DNA of 54,805 nt, from positions 1 to 54,805 of the forward strand of contig JAUXWT010000064.1 of assembly GCA_030681475.1 (NCBI GenBank). Direction: 5' to 3'. The position numbers and the translations under genes are program-made. This stretch comes from Bacteroidales bacterium. GTDB lineage: Bacteria; Bacteroidota; Bacteroidia; Bacteroidales; FEN-979. The notes beneath the pieces were generated by a model. It was not told the origin of the DNA. It ran no database searches and saw only the letters and a list, made by a program, of their open reading frames with translations. This document shows positions 18,801 to 26,669 of the stretch, in pieces; the stretch's first letter is position 1, and every line of letters begins with the position of its first letter.

Positions 18801-19827
18801 GGGATATCTGACAGCCTATGAACAAACCGGAACCAAAATGTTTACCGGACCTCTGAATGTTGCGGATCTCCCGGCTGGAAACCTTACCTGCACCGGTGCA
18901 ACGGCTCCAAGCCGGGGGTGGCATCTGCTTGGCAATCCGTTTCCCTGTGCTTTGAGATGGTTTACGGACTGGACGACCAGCAACATCGGGGGTGTGTCAC
19001 AGATCTGGAATGAGGCAGGGCTGAGTTACACCCCGCGGAATCCCGGAGAAATCATTCCTGCCTGCAACGGATTCATGGTACAGGTGATTGAGAACTTCGG
19101 AAGTCCCGGATCGCTGATCATTCCGGCTTCGCAACGAATTCATGACCACCAGGCCTGGTTCAAGGAATCCGCAGGTTCAGTGATCCGGTTAATTGCAAGG
19201 AATAATGACCGGCACTGCTTCCAGGAGAGTCAAATCCGTTTCAACCCATTGTCAACCAATGATTTTGATCCCGAATACGATGGCAGGTTCCTCCCGGGAT
19301 ATGCAGACCTGTTCTATTCATGGTCCGGAAATGAAAAATTATCGGTCAACACAATTCCCCTGTCCGGAAAAGGGATGTGCATCCCATTCTCCTTTGAGAA
19401 GACAGAAGGTGAACAATTTCAGATCGAAGCCCAATTCACCGGCAATGTACCTTCTTTGGTACTACTTATCGATAAGAAGACCGGAGTCATGCATGACCTG
19501 ACCCATGATCCGGTGTACAGATTCACTGCCGGTGAAGGCGATTCATCTGACCGGTTCGGAATTACCTTCAGCTATACTGTTGTGGATCAGCCACATGCGG
19601 CGAAGCCCAAAGTTTTCTCGCGGAGGAATGAGATTGTGATCGAACACCCGGGTGATATCCTGCTGGAGGTATTCGGGATGTCGGGTAGATCAATGATCTG
19701 GCGTGATCTGAAGGGGATGGGGCGTGAAAAAATAGTTATTGACGCTCCTGCCGGATTATATCTTGTCAGGGTCTCCTCGCAAGCGTATGTTGAAGTGACA
19801 AAGGTTTTTCTCCAATCATCCAATTAA
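15829..19827 (+). CDS. Giant secreted surface protein with Fn3 domains and beta-solenoid-like repeats
   Basis: The 1332-aa protein has a signal peptide (MKKFIYLACLAYLAGHTGSC; the Cys is near the predicted cleavage site). An N-terminal beta-rich region (about 23-205) is followed by two or three Fn3-like domains (about 207-545), then a long Gly/Ser/Thr-rich region (about 550-900) with regularly spaced short strands (YHWTGASGNDW..., SGSGTISIS, GNFTASQGTF), as in parallel beta-helices. A conserved Trp-rich block follows (about 915-1110). The end (about 1255-1332) looks like a sorting domain of T9SS type A: VEVTKVFLQ follows a GLYLVRV strand, although the usual YPNP opening is absent. It is likely a cell-surface protein; no enzyme motif was found. 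Confidence 0.82.
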   Translation: MKKFIYLACLAYLAGHTGSCQIAAWDFYGASFPVTWPATTFQANLNTTGNASEITRGSGSPASGGVNSFRTTGFQNNGISTAATDYFQITLQAVPGYKLSLSTLDAKFNGTSTFFASPGVTSQFAYSLDGANFILIGNPVQSTSLTMTQVNLSGIADLQNVYTETTVTLRYYASGQTTTGGWGFYSSASGVNGLAVGGTVMEALITVPAVQASGINFSNIQQTQMGLSWTPGSGEKRLVKINTANNFTDPANGADPIANPVYSGSGEQVVYNYSGSSIPAVTGLTTGVTYWFRIYEYNGSGTLTMFNILGAMTNPLSQTTSALLLSPAVSSPTATMVSSDAAILGGHITSDGGSPVTERGTVWKSSSPVTISDNKLPEGDIDTGFFSHQRTMMPPAMQIHYAAYATNAVGTTLTTEATFFTLALEPPGHVTGFTATSAGTTTIGLSWIPVTTGANGYLILQKQGTTPTAGMPADAGQYLPGAIIDDGMVAANVTQGTTGVQAITGLSPGTAYTFSIFPYTWDEVNPQTTNYLTQSPVPVASAMTGVPAVATYHWTGASGNDWNVAGNWNPYRTVPALNDILVFDAGGSWTIINVPSQTIGQLHVSANTAVTLQGLGTLNVAGDTGEDLAVAWVCQLNLSGSGTISISLAAGASGIINGSMTFSGGGHRLLGASANGIVFASGSMFKAGSGFSGNPFGTVIFNSVVFSSGSVYVCQAGGNPFGATAPASVVVFQPGSLYRIDAYAVPSFGGRTYGNFEMNYPGSITVTGSSAVSIGNFTASQGTFYFNTTGIPGHSIKGNVFVANVATLILAPSSAGTISFNGTSPQTISGSGSLMTGPFSTVEFGNSSGVTLNMDARLNNVTITTGGLFTIAPNAELTVTGDLVNGAPATGFIVEPDASLIHNSVGVAGTVKRNIGAATWIDWQDGWHFLSSPVAGQSINETGGFITLGTGNDFDLLTWSEPDNLWVNYKNTTVPPYFADINGSNNFEVGRGYLTAYEQTGTKMFTGPLNVADLPAGNLTCTGATAPSRGWHLLGNPFPCALRWFTDWTTSNIGGVSQIWNEAGLSYTPRNPGEIIPACNGFMVQVIENFGSPGSLIIPASQRIHDHQAWFKESAGSVIRLIARNNDRHCFQESQIRFNPLSTNDFDPEYDGRFLPGYADLFYSWSGNEKLSVNTIPLSGKGMCIPFSFEKTEGEQFQIEAQFTGNVPSLVLLIDKKTGVMHDLTHDPVYRFTAGEGDSSDRFGITFSYTVVDQPHAAKPKVFSRRNEIVIEHPGDILLEVFGMSGRSMIWRDLKGMGREKIVIDAPAGLYLVRVSSQAYVEVTKVFLQSSN

Positions 19828-19840
19828 TAAAAAGATATCA

Positions 19841-20089
19841 ATGAAAACATTCGGAAAAACATATTTATTCCTGGCTTTATTCCTGGGAGGGGTATTCACC
19901 TCAGATTTATCAGCTGATCCACCGTCGAATCCGCCGCCCCCTCCAGGAGGCGGGCATGGCGCCGGAAGCAACCAGCCACCGGCCGGAGCCCCCCTCGATG
20001 GCGGCCTCGGGATACTCTTTATTTTAGGCACTGCATATGCCGGGATAAAAATCTATAAAAGCAAGACAGGAGGTAACGAACAAAACTGA
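19841..20089 (+). CDS. Small secreted/membrane protein with Pro/Gly-rich linker and single C-terminal TM
   Basis: The 82-aa protein has a signal peptide (about 1-24), a Pro/Gly-rich middle (PPSNPPPPPGGGHGAGSNQP), then APLDGGLGILFILGTAYAG, a single hydrophobic segment followed by basic residues (IKIYKSK). Tiny proteins with this P-[IL]-DGG-x-G layout recur in Bacteroidota beside large T9SS proteins; this is family recollection, and no function is established. It starts 13 bp after the previous stop, so it is probably co-transcribed with the 15829 gene. Confidence 0.75.
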   Translation: MKTFGKTYLFLALFLGGVFTSDLSADPPSNPPPPPGGGHGAGSNQPPAGAPLDGGLGILFILGTAYAGIKIYKSKTGGNEQN

Positions 20090-20113
20090 CAAATTGAGCA
20101 GGGGTGAAATGAT

Positions 20114-20121
20114 TATCTTTG
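20114..20121 (+). promoter_or_regulatory. Probable -7 box of the endonuclease I gene
   Basis: TATCTTTG fits TAnnTTTG exactly. A TTG at 20094-20096 lies 17 bp upstream, slightly short of the usual 19-21. Transcription would start near 20127, before the TTG start codon at 20163, which argues the nuclease has its own promoter. Confidence 0.5.
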
Positions 20122-20162
20122 CATTTTCCAGTTTAAGGTAATCATCCATTAACCTCATTGTT

Positions 20163-22088
20163 TTGTTACTTAACCGTAATCTTTCATTCAAGCGTTTTCG
20201 TGCGGGTTTTTTACATATTGGTTTGTTCCTGCTTGTTTCTGTTGCGTCAGGCCAGATTCCGTCCGGTTATTATAACACCGCTGCAGGAAAAACAGGCGAA
20301 ACGCTCCAGATCGCCTTATACAATATCATCAAGGGTCATATGGTGATAAGTTATACTCCCGGTGTATGGAACGCCTTTTATAAGACTGACCCCAAGCCAA
20401 ACGGAAAGGTGTGGGACATGTATTCAGATGTTCCCGGCGGAACTCCTCCATATGAGTACACCTTCGGAACTAACCAGTGTGGAGTGGGCGGCGGTGGTGT
20501 TGAAGGAGACTGTTACAGCCGGGAACACTCTTTTCCGGGAAGCTGGTTCAATAACCTGTCGCCGATGTACACCGATCTCTTTCATATATTTCCTGCTGAC
20601 CAGTACATCAACAACATGCATAGCAATTACCCCTATGCTGCCGTAGGAACGGTTACCGCAATTTCCCTGAACGGCAGTAAAAAAGGAAGTTGTGCAACAC
20701 CCGGGTATTCGGGAATCGTTTTTGAACCGATCAACGCGTACAAAGGAGATTTTGCCAGGGCATACTTATACATGGCCACCCGTTATGAGAATATTATTGC
20801 CACCTGGTATGCCAACAGTGCGTATGCTGATGCCGTACTTGACGGAACATCCTATCCCGTTTTCGAAACGTGGTATTTGAACTTGCTCATTTCATGGCAC
20901 AACCAGGATCCGGTCTCGGCCAAGGAGATTGCCCGGAATGATTCGATCTATAAAATTCAGCTTAACCGGAACCCTTTTATCGATCATCCCGAATATGTGA
21001 ATGCCATCTGGATGCCGTCCGGCCCCAAGCCGGAACCCTCAAGCCATGTCACTAATTTTTCGGCCACCAACGGGAGCCCTGCATACAGCGCAATTCAGTT
21101 ATCCTGGAATGACGCTACCGGTACGGTTATTCCTGACGGATATCTTATCAGGGGGAGTTCCACCGGATTTTCGGCCATCGTTGCACCGGTTGACGGTACA
21201 CCTGTTGCCACCGGCGGACTGGATAAAAATGTCGGATCAGGAGTTCAATCCGGTATTTTTTCAGGCTTGTCGTCAAATACAACTTACTATTTTAAAATCT
21301 TTCCTTACACCAATGCAGGGAGCACAATTGATTATAAAACCGGCGAACCCGTGCCATCAGCCAGCAGCGCTACTACAACCGGTACCAGCATCCTACAGCC
21401 TGGTGATATTGCCATCATCGAATACCAGTCGGTCAATCCCGATAAACTATCTTTCATTACCTTTACACAGCTAAACGCTTCAACCGAAATAAATTTTACC
21501 GATAATGGATTCAAACATCCCGACACCGTGAGGACAGGCGAAGGATTTCTTAAATATACGGCACAAACTGTCATTCCTTCAGGAACTGTCATTTCGTGGT
21601 ATAACGGAATGAACATTGCCGGTACAGGTTGGAATTCGACCAGCCCTTCCAATTTTGCTTTCAATGAAGCAGGGGACCAACTGTTTGCCTATCAGGGCGT
21701 ATGGGGTTCAAACCAGTCATTGATTTGTGGTTTGAATGCAGGTAATTCAGGGTGGATCACCTCCGGGGGGGCGCTTTCGACCACCTCCTATTTTCCGACC
21801 GGGCTGACCGATGGTGTAAATTCCCTTACCTTTACTGAAAAAAACGGAAACTATAATTTAATTACGGCAGGTTCTGTCAATGCCTTAAAGAGCCTGGTGG
21901 TGAACACTCCGAACTGGACCCGAAACATTGGGGTGATCGGTACTCCGGTTTGGAGTTTCATCATCAGTAATAGCACGAATATCAACCAGAATGCGACGGT
22001 TCTTCATTTTTTGATCGGCAGTGAGGAGGTTGTGACCGTCGATCCGGCGGTTGTCTTCACGATTCTGGGGAATATTACGCTAAACTGA
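20163..22088 (+). CDS. Secreted endonuclease I (EndA/NucM family) with Fn3 and C-terminal beta domain
   Basis: The 641-aa protein uses a TTG start; no ATG precedes the signal peptide (core FLHIGLFLLVSVASG), and an in-frame TAA stands at 20139. Residues about 33-285 are endonuclease I: CYSREHSFPGSWF carries the catalytic His region, and DLFHIFPADQYINN the second conserved block. An Fn3 domain follows (about 290-400). The last 230 residues (about 410-641) resemble lamin-tail-like or beta-sandwich domains often attached to secreted nucleases. The product would hydrolyse extracellular DNA and RNA non-specifically. Unlike its upstream neighbours it has no YPNP-type T9SS tail, so its route across the outer membrane is unclear. 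It is convergent with the 22092 gene, three bases between stops. Confidence 0.9.
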   Translation: MLLNRNLSFKRFRAGFLHIGLFLLVSVASGQIPSGYYNTAAGKTGETLQIALYNIIKGHMVISYTPGVWNAFYKTDPKPNGKVWDMYSDVPGGTPPYEYTFGTNQCGVGGGGVEGDCYSREHSFPGSWFNNLSPMYTDLFHIFPADQYINNMHSNYPYAAVGTVTAISLNGSKKGSCATPGYSGIVFEPINAYKGDFARAYLYMATRYENIIATWYANSAYADAVLDGTSYPVFETWYLNLLISWHNQDPVSAKEIARNDSIYKIQLNRNPFIDHPEYVNAIWMPSGPKPEPSSHVTNFSATNGSPAYSAIQLSWNDATGTVIPDGYLIRGSSTGFSAIVAPVDGTPVATGGLDKNVGSGVQSGIFSGLSSNTTYYFKIFPYTNAGSTIDYKTGEPVPSASSATTTGTSILQPGDIAIIEYQSVNPDKLSFITFTQLNASTEINFTDNGFKHPDTVRTGEGFLKYTAQTVIPSGTVISWYNGMNIAGTGWNSTSPSNFAFNEAGDQLFAYQGVWGSNQSLICGLNAGNSGWITSGGALSTTSYFPTGLTDGVNSLTFTEKNGNYNLITAGSVNALKSLVVNTPNWTRNIGVIGTPVWSFIISNSTNINQNATVLHFLIGSEEVVTVDPAVVFTILGNITLN

Positions 22089-22091
22089 GCA

Positions 22092-22550
22092 TTACCGCTC
22101 CCTCGCCAGCATTGCGATCTTTTCCTCAAGTTCTTCCTGGCATTTGAGCAACCGGGTTTCAAGGTCTCTCTGGTACACTGCCAGCCTGATGCTCACCAAT
22201 GCCTGCTGAACATCGAACGGCTTGATCAGAAAAGCATGGGGTTTTGTTTTAAAAGCCTCTTCGAAAATATCTATCTGGCTCATGCCGGTGAGGAAGACCA
22301 GGGCGAAATTGTATTTTAATATCAGGAGCCGGGCCGCTTCAATCCCACTCATGGTTCCGGCAAGCGAAATGTCCATCAACACGATCTCGGGAAGATCTTC
22401 CGGTTTTTGAATGTCGTCAAAAAACTTAAGTCCCTGCTCCGCCTTGCGGAAAATTCCAACAACCGTATAATCAAATTGTTCAATCTGCCGCTTCAGATCA
22501 TTGGCTAACAGAAATTCATCCTCGAAAATGACGATTTTCAGCGGAGGCAT
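22092..22550 (-). CDS. Orphan single-domain response regulator
   Basis: The 152-aa protein is a CheY-like receiver: acidic pair E10/D11, phospho-acceptor Asp60 in LMDISL, Thr88 in LTGMS and Lys110 in IKPF. No output domain follows, only a C-terminal helix (about 125-152, REL-type heptads) that may form a coiled coil. No histidine kinase lies in the window. It is 50 bp downstream of rhaD on the same strand and may be read through from that operon. Confidence 0.92.
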   Translation of the reverse strand: MPPLKIVIFEDEFLLANDLKRQIEQFDYTVVGIFRKAEQGLKFFDDIQKPEDLPEIVLMDISLAGTMSGIEAARLLILKYNFALVFLTGMSQIDIFEEAFKTKPHAFLIKPFDVQQALVSIRLAVYQRDLETRLLKCQEELEEKIAMLARER

Positions 22551-22600
22551 TGTATGGTATTATAATGCGAATATACAACAAAATTCGTAAAACAAACCTA

Positions 22601-23482
22601 TCAGATCGAAAAATCCGGTTTTTTGTAAATTGGCGTATCGGCCGGAGGATTTTCCCGGATCTCTTTCAGTTGCAAATGGTTCAGCCCTTCGGGCTCCATG
22701 CCCGTGGATTTGCAAAGGAAATAGATCTTCGCTGCTTTGGCCAGGATGTCAAGGTTGTCGAAAGCTTCAGCCAGCGTATTGGCAACGGTCATACAACCAT
22801 GCTTTTCCCATAGCACCACTTTATGATTCTCAAATCCATTCAGTGTCTCCAGGGCAATATTTTCAGTACCCGGAATGGTATAAGGGATGAAACCAACGCC
22901 GTCGGGCAGAAAAAGGACAGTTTCAGGGTGCATCCCCCAGAGCAGGGAATTTACAGCCTTTTCTGTCGTAAAGGGAGCAAGTTGAGTAAGTGCGATCAAT
23001 TCGGTGACATGGGCATGCAACACTACTTTTTCCTGTGCATTTTTTTGAAGCAACTGTTGCTGGATGGCTAGATGGGTTGGCAGTTCCGAAGTTGGCCTTG
23101 CCGACCTGCCTTCAGGATTTTCGTCAATAAGGTGGTATGCGGAACCGGAATCGCTGATGAATATAAAACATACATTTTCAACAGGATTATTTGCCACATC
23201 GCGCATGCGTGTGCCGGTACCACTTAAAATGAATACGGTACGGGCAAGGTGGGGATATTGTTTTGATAAGGGAACATAGGGATAGAAGGAGAGCCGGTCA
23301 AGTTCATTTGCGTTAAAAAAACCGGTAACATTGATCGAGAAATTACCCGCATTTCGTTCTGCCCATCCGCGATCCCATAAGTATTGTGCGATACCGGCGA
23401 TCTGGATAAAAACGGATTTCAGCTCTTTTTTCTGAAAAATATTGGTTGTATGGGGTAACAGATTGCCGGAATTTCCAATCAT
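22601..23482 (-). CDS. rhaD: Rhamnulose-1-phosphate aldolase (class II aldolase family)
   Basis: The 293-aa protein would split L-rhamnulose 1-phosphate into dihydroxyacetone phosphate and L-lactaldehyde, using zinc. The zinc ligands are visible: His156 and His158 in LHAHVTELIAL, and His228 in WEKHGCM. The SELPTHL segment holds the conserved Glu, and FPDGVGFIPYTIPG is characteristic of RhaD rather than other class II aldolases. Its start overlaps the tadA stop by four bases (ATGA), so it is translationally coupled to a tRNA-modification gene. No rhaA, rhaB or rhamnose transporter is nearby, which is unusual for a rhamnose gene. Confidence 0.82.
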   Translation of the reverse strand: MIGNSGNLLPHTTNIFQKKELKSVFIQIAGIAQYLWDRGWAERNAGNFSINVTGFFNANELDRLSFYPYVPLSKQYPHLARTVFILSGTGTRMRDVANNPVENVCFIFISDSGSAYHLIDENPEGRSARPTSELPTHLAIQQQLLQKNAQEKVVLHAHVTELIALTQLAPFTTEKAVNSLLWGMHPETVLFLPDGVGFIPYTIPGTENIALETLNGFENHKVVLWEKHGCMTVANTLAEAFDNLDILAKAAKIYFLCKSTGMEPEGLNHLQLKEIRENPPADTPIYKKPDFSI

Positions 23483-23931
23483 GTTCGTTTATTTTTAAAA
23501 AAGTTTTTCAAAAGAAGGCTGCATTCTTCAGCAAGCACTCCGGAGGCAACCTCTGTTTTCGGGTGAAGCAAAGGATATCCTGCCAGCCGGTAACCTCTTT
23601 TCTCGTCGGATGCACCATAGATGATACCCCCAAGTTGGGTCCAGAAAGCAGCTCCGGCACACATCACACAAGGTTCGAGTGTTACAAAAAATGTGCATTC
23701 ATCAAGGTATTTGCCACCCAGGTATCCTGCTGCTGCCGTAAATGCCTGCATTTCGGCATGGGCTGTTGCGTCGTTGAGCGTTTCGGTAAGATTATGTGCC
23801 CTTGCAATGATGGTGCGGTTACAAACCACTACAGCTCCGACAGGCACCTCATCACGTTCAAGCGCCTTTTGTGCCTCCTTCAGGGCTTCGTTCATGTAGT
23901 ATTCGGGAGAGAAGAGCGGGAAGTTTTTCAT
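23479..23931 (-). CDS. tadA: tRNA-specific adenosine deaminase
   Basis: The 150-aa protein belongs to the cytidine/deoxycytidylate deaminase fold. His58 and catalytic Glu60 stand in HAEMQAF, and Cys88 and Cys91 in PCVMC complete the zinc site. TadA converts A34 to inosine in tRNA-Arg(ACG). Length and motif spacing are normal. It overlaps the upstream truB stop by four bases and the downstream rhaD start by four bases, so three genes are translationally coupled. Confidence 0.92.
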   Translation of the reverse strand: MKNFPLFSPEYYMNEALKEAQKALERDEVPVGAVVVCNRTIIARAHNLTETLNDATAHAEMQAFTAAAGYLGGKYLDECTFFVTLEPCVMCAGAAFWTQLGGIIYGASDEKRGYRLAGYPLLHPKTEVASGVLAEECSLLLKNFFKNKRT

Positions 23932-24623
23932 GCGGAGAAATTTGTCATGAGTTTTTCCAGATCGCTGAGTTCATATGCATCCCGAAGATGAAAGGAGCCG
24001 ATGCGGGTACGGCAGAGGGCGGTGAGATGAGCTCCACTGCCAAGTAGTTCGCCGAAATCACGGGCAAGTGAACGGATATAGGTTCCCTTGCTGCATACTA
24101 CCCTGAATTCAACTTCGGGGAGGTTGACCCGGGTAACTTCAAAGGCCGAGATGGTGACCTGCCTGGGCTTGATCTCAACGTTGATCTCCTTTCGGGCTGA
24201 TTCATAGGCTCGTTTTCCATCAACCTTTATGGCAGAAAACTGGGGTGGTACCTGGTCGAAAGTTGCGGTAAAATGTAATGCAGCGGCCATTATGGCGGAT
24301 TCATCCAGGTTACCGAGCGGAAAGAATTTGTCAACGGAGGTTTCCAGGTCGAATGATGGCGTGGTGGCCCCCAGCATGAAGGTTCCAATATATTCCTTCT
24401 CCAGCCCCTGGAACTCATCGATGCGTTTGGTAAATTTACCGGTGCATAAAATGAGCAGTCCGGTAGCCAGCGGATCAAGGGTGCCGGCATGGCCGATCTT
24501 GATTTTCCGGATGCCCAGGCGCTGCCGGATCATGCTCCGCATCTTTCCCACCACATCAAATGATGTCCATGTATGGGGTTTGTTTATCAGGAGGATCTCC
24601 CCTTGTTCAAATCTGAACTCCAT
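23928..24623 (-). CDS. truB: tRNA pseudouridine(55) synthase
   Basis: The 231-aa protein starts at the ATG 24623-24621, which overlaps the uppP stop as TGATG; a longer frame upstream lies wholly within uppP and is rejected. Catalytic Asp50 lies in GHAGTLDPLATGLL. The GTYIRSLARDFG motif further on is typical of TruB. The enzyme makes pseudouridine 55 in the tRNA T-loop. It sits between uppP and tadA, the ftsX-DUF3098-uppP-truB order being common in Bacteroidota. Confidence 0.95.
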   Translation of the reverse strand: MEFRFEQGEILLINKPHTWTSFDVVGKMRSMIRQRLGIRKIKIGHAGTLDPLATGLLILCTGKFTKRIDEFQGLEKEYIGTFMLGATTPSFDLETSVDKFFPLGNLDESAIMAAALHFTATFDQVPPQFSAIKVDGKRAYESARKEINVEIKPRQVTISAFEVTRVNLPEVEFRVVCSKGTYIRSLARDFGELLGSGAHLTALCRTRIGSFHLRDAYELSDLEKLMTNFSA

Positions 24624-25402
24624 CAGAGTATTGTTAAACTTTTCCCGGCAAGCATAAGGATGATTATTGATAAACCTACTGCAATGCGATAATAACCAAA
24701 CCACTTAAAACCGTAGCGGGTTAGAAATGCGATGAAGGATTTGATCGCGATCATGGCCACGATGAACGATACAACGTTCCCTAACAGCAAAAGGTTTAGA
24801 TTGTCGGAGGAGATCATCTTGTAATTACCGGCCAGCTTAAGTACTGAGGCGGCAAACATGGTGGGAACGGCAAGGAAAAAAGAGAATTCGGCGGCGCTCT
24901 TCCGACTGAGTTTCTGGCTCATCCCGCCAACAATCGTGGCGGCTGAACGACTTACACCGGGAATGACAGAGATGATCTGAAAAAACCCGATGATGAGCGC
25001 CTTTTTATAGGTCATTTTGGTGTTCTCATTTTCGGGCCGGTCGAACCACCGGTCAACGAATATCAGCAGGATCCCGCCAAGCAGCAGGGCAACAGCTACG
25101 GTCAGTACACTTTCAAGCATGGTGTCGATCTGTTTTTCCAGCAGGTATGCGATGATCAACGGAAGGCATGCTACGAACAGGCGGAAATAGAAATCCCAGG
25201 ACTGGAAAAAACGTCTCCAATAGAGCACAATTACGGAGAGGATCGCTCCGAATTGAATGTTGACGGTAAAGGCTTTGACAAAATCGGTGCTTTGAACACC
25301 CAAAATGCTCTGAGTGATGATCATATGCCCCGTTGAGGAGACCGGCAGAAATTCAGTGATACCTTCAACGATGGCAATAACGATCGCCTGAAACCAGGTC
25401 AT
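24623..25402 (-). CDS. uppP: Undecaprenyl-diphosphate phosphatase
   Basis: The 259-aa integral membrane protein of the BacA family dephosphorylates undecaprenyl diphosphate to recycle the lipid carrier for peptidoglycan and other glycans. Both signature blocks are present: [14 protein letters not shown] (residues 13-26) and [10 protein letters not shown]. About seven or eight hydrophobic segments follow. Start and stop overlap the flanking genes by one base each (TAATG with DUF3098, TGATG with truB), so translation is coupled. Confidence 0.96.
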   Translation of the reverse strand: MTWFQAIVIAIVEGITEFLPVSSTGHMIITQSILGVQSTDFVKAFTVNIQFGAILSVIVLYWRRFFQSWDFYFRLFVACLPLIIAYLLEKQIDTMLESVLTVAVALLLGGILLIFVDRWFDRPENENTKMTYKKALIIGFFQIISVIPGVSRSAATIVGGMSQKLSRKSAAEFSFFLAVPTMFAASVLKLAGNYKMISSDNLNLLLLGNVVSFIVAMIAIKSFIAFLTRYGFKWFGYYRIAVGLSIIILMLAGKSLTIL

Positions 25403-25707
25403 TAATCCTTCGGTCTTTTCATGATGGCAAAAATCTCGATCACATAACCGGCAAGGATGAGGATCGGGGCCAGGGTAATCCGACGGAAACTGAAAATTTC
25501 AGGGTTGAACTGCGTGGGATCGGTTGAACCTCCTCCAATCATCAATAAAAAACCCACCGCGATAAATGCAAGTCCGATCAGCATAAGCCTGTAATTTTCC
25601 TTGCCGAAAGCAAATTCACCAACTTTGGTTGTTTTCACCGTTTGCTCTTCACTCCTGGCAGGTTTGCCAGCGGCCGGTGATTTCGTTTGTGTCGGTTTCT
25701 TATCCAT
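25402..25707 (-). CDS. DUF3098 small membrane protein
   Basis: The 101-aa protein has a charged, Lys/Pro-rich N-terminus (about 1-35) and two transmembrane segments (about 40-58 and 78-95). The sequence [18 protein letters not shown] and the [10 protein letters not shown] loop are typical of DUF3098, a Bacteroidota family found between ftsX and uppP. Its function is unknown; the location suggests a role with the division or envelope machinery. Confidence 0.88.
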   Translation of the reverse strand: MDKKPTQTKSPAAGKPARSEEQTVKTTKVGEFAFGKENYRLMLIGLAFIAVGFLLMIGGGSTDPTQFNPEIFSFRRITLAPILILAGYVIEIFAIMKRPKD

Positions 25708-25752
25708 GATACCAATGAAATTTGGGGCAAAATTACGGAAAAAATAAGAATA

Positions 25753-26631
25753 TCAGGTATATAATAAATCGGTGCGGATGCGAAGGTATTTCCTAACGGC
25801 CATCCAGGTGGAAAACCAGGAGATCATGGCGCCTAAAACAAAGATGAAGACCACGAGGGCGAGGAGCATGAAGGGATCCTGAAGTTCGAGGAGTTCCGGA
25901 ATCTCTTCGAGGGCGAAATAGGTCAGCAGCATCAGCATCAGCAAGGCAATGAATGCGCTGATGACCCCATGGAGGAGACTGCGCCAAAGCATCGGCCGCC
26001 GGATGAACCGCTCGGTAGCGCCAACCAATTGCATGCTGCGGATGATAAACCGTCTTGAATATACGGCCAGCCTGATGGTGTTGTTGATGAGTACGATCGC
26101 GATGAATAAAAGGATGCCGGTGAATCCGAGCAGGATGAGACTGATCTTTTCGATGTTTCTGTTTATTTCATCCACCAGCGACCGCTGATAAAAAACCTCC
26201 TTGATCTCGGGGTTGGCCAGCAATCGTTTTTCGATGACACGAAGGGTGTCGGAATTGGTATAGGGCGCTTTGATCCTCAGGTCGATGCTGGGCAGCAGCG
26301 GATTATAACCCAGGAAACCGACAAAATCCTCGCCCAGATCTGTTTTCAATTTCTCTGCTGCCTTATCACGGGGAATGTACTCACTCGATTTAACATAATA
26401 TTTTCCATCGAGGGTCTTTTTCAGTTTCAATATTCCCGCCTCATTCACCCCGTCGCGGATCATGATTGAAAAGCCGATATTTTCCCGCACATAGTCCGAC
26501 AACATCCTGGCATGGAGGATGATCATGCCCAATAGGCCCATCAGAAATAGGACCAGGGTAATGCTTATGACCGTTGTAACCTGTGATGTGGCAATCCTTC
26601 GCCGGTAATATCGTTCTTCGTGTTGACGCAT
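25753..26631 (-). CDS. ftsX: Cell-division protein FtsX, ABC-permease family
   Basis: The 292-aa protein has the FtsX layout: one N-terminal transmembrane segment (about 18-43), a periplasmic domain (about 44-165) with the SEYIPRDKAAEKLK stretch, then three C-terminal segments (about 170-190, 218-240, 258-280). FtsX works with the ATPase FtsE to control peptidoglycan hydrolases at the septum; no ftsE lies in this window. It lies 45 bp upstream of DUF3098 and 38 bp downstream of the AsmA-like gene. Confidence 0.92.
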   Translation of the reverse strand: MRQHEERYYRRRIATSQVTTVISITLVLFLMGLLGMIILHARMLSDYVRENIGFSIMIRDGVNEAGILKLKKTLDGKYYVKSSEYIPRDKAAEKLKTDLGEDFVGFLGYNPLLPSIDLRIKAPYTNSDTLRVIEKRLLANPEIKEVFYQRSLVDEINRNIEKISLILLGFTGILLFIAIVLINNTIRLAVYSRRFIIRSMQLVGATERFIRRPMLWRSLLHGVISAFIALLMLMLLTYFALEEIPELLELQDPFMLLALVVFIFVLGAMISWFSTWMAVRKYLRIRTDLLYT

Positions 26632-26669
26632 GCAGTATTGAAATAGGGGCTAAAATTACTCAAATTTTA

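Noticed and set aside
22222-24657. Several plus-strand open frames across the rhaD, tadA and truB genes
   Set aside because: Each is opposite a gene with clear catalytic motifs and has no features of its own.
24624-24704. Upstream extension of truB
   Set aside because: The added codons lie entirely within uppP and do not resemble TruB; the TGATG junction gives the natural start.
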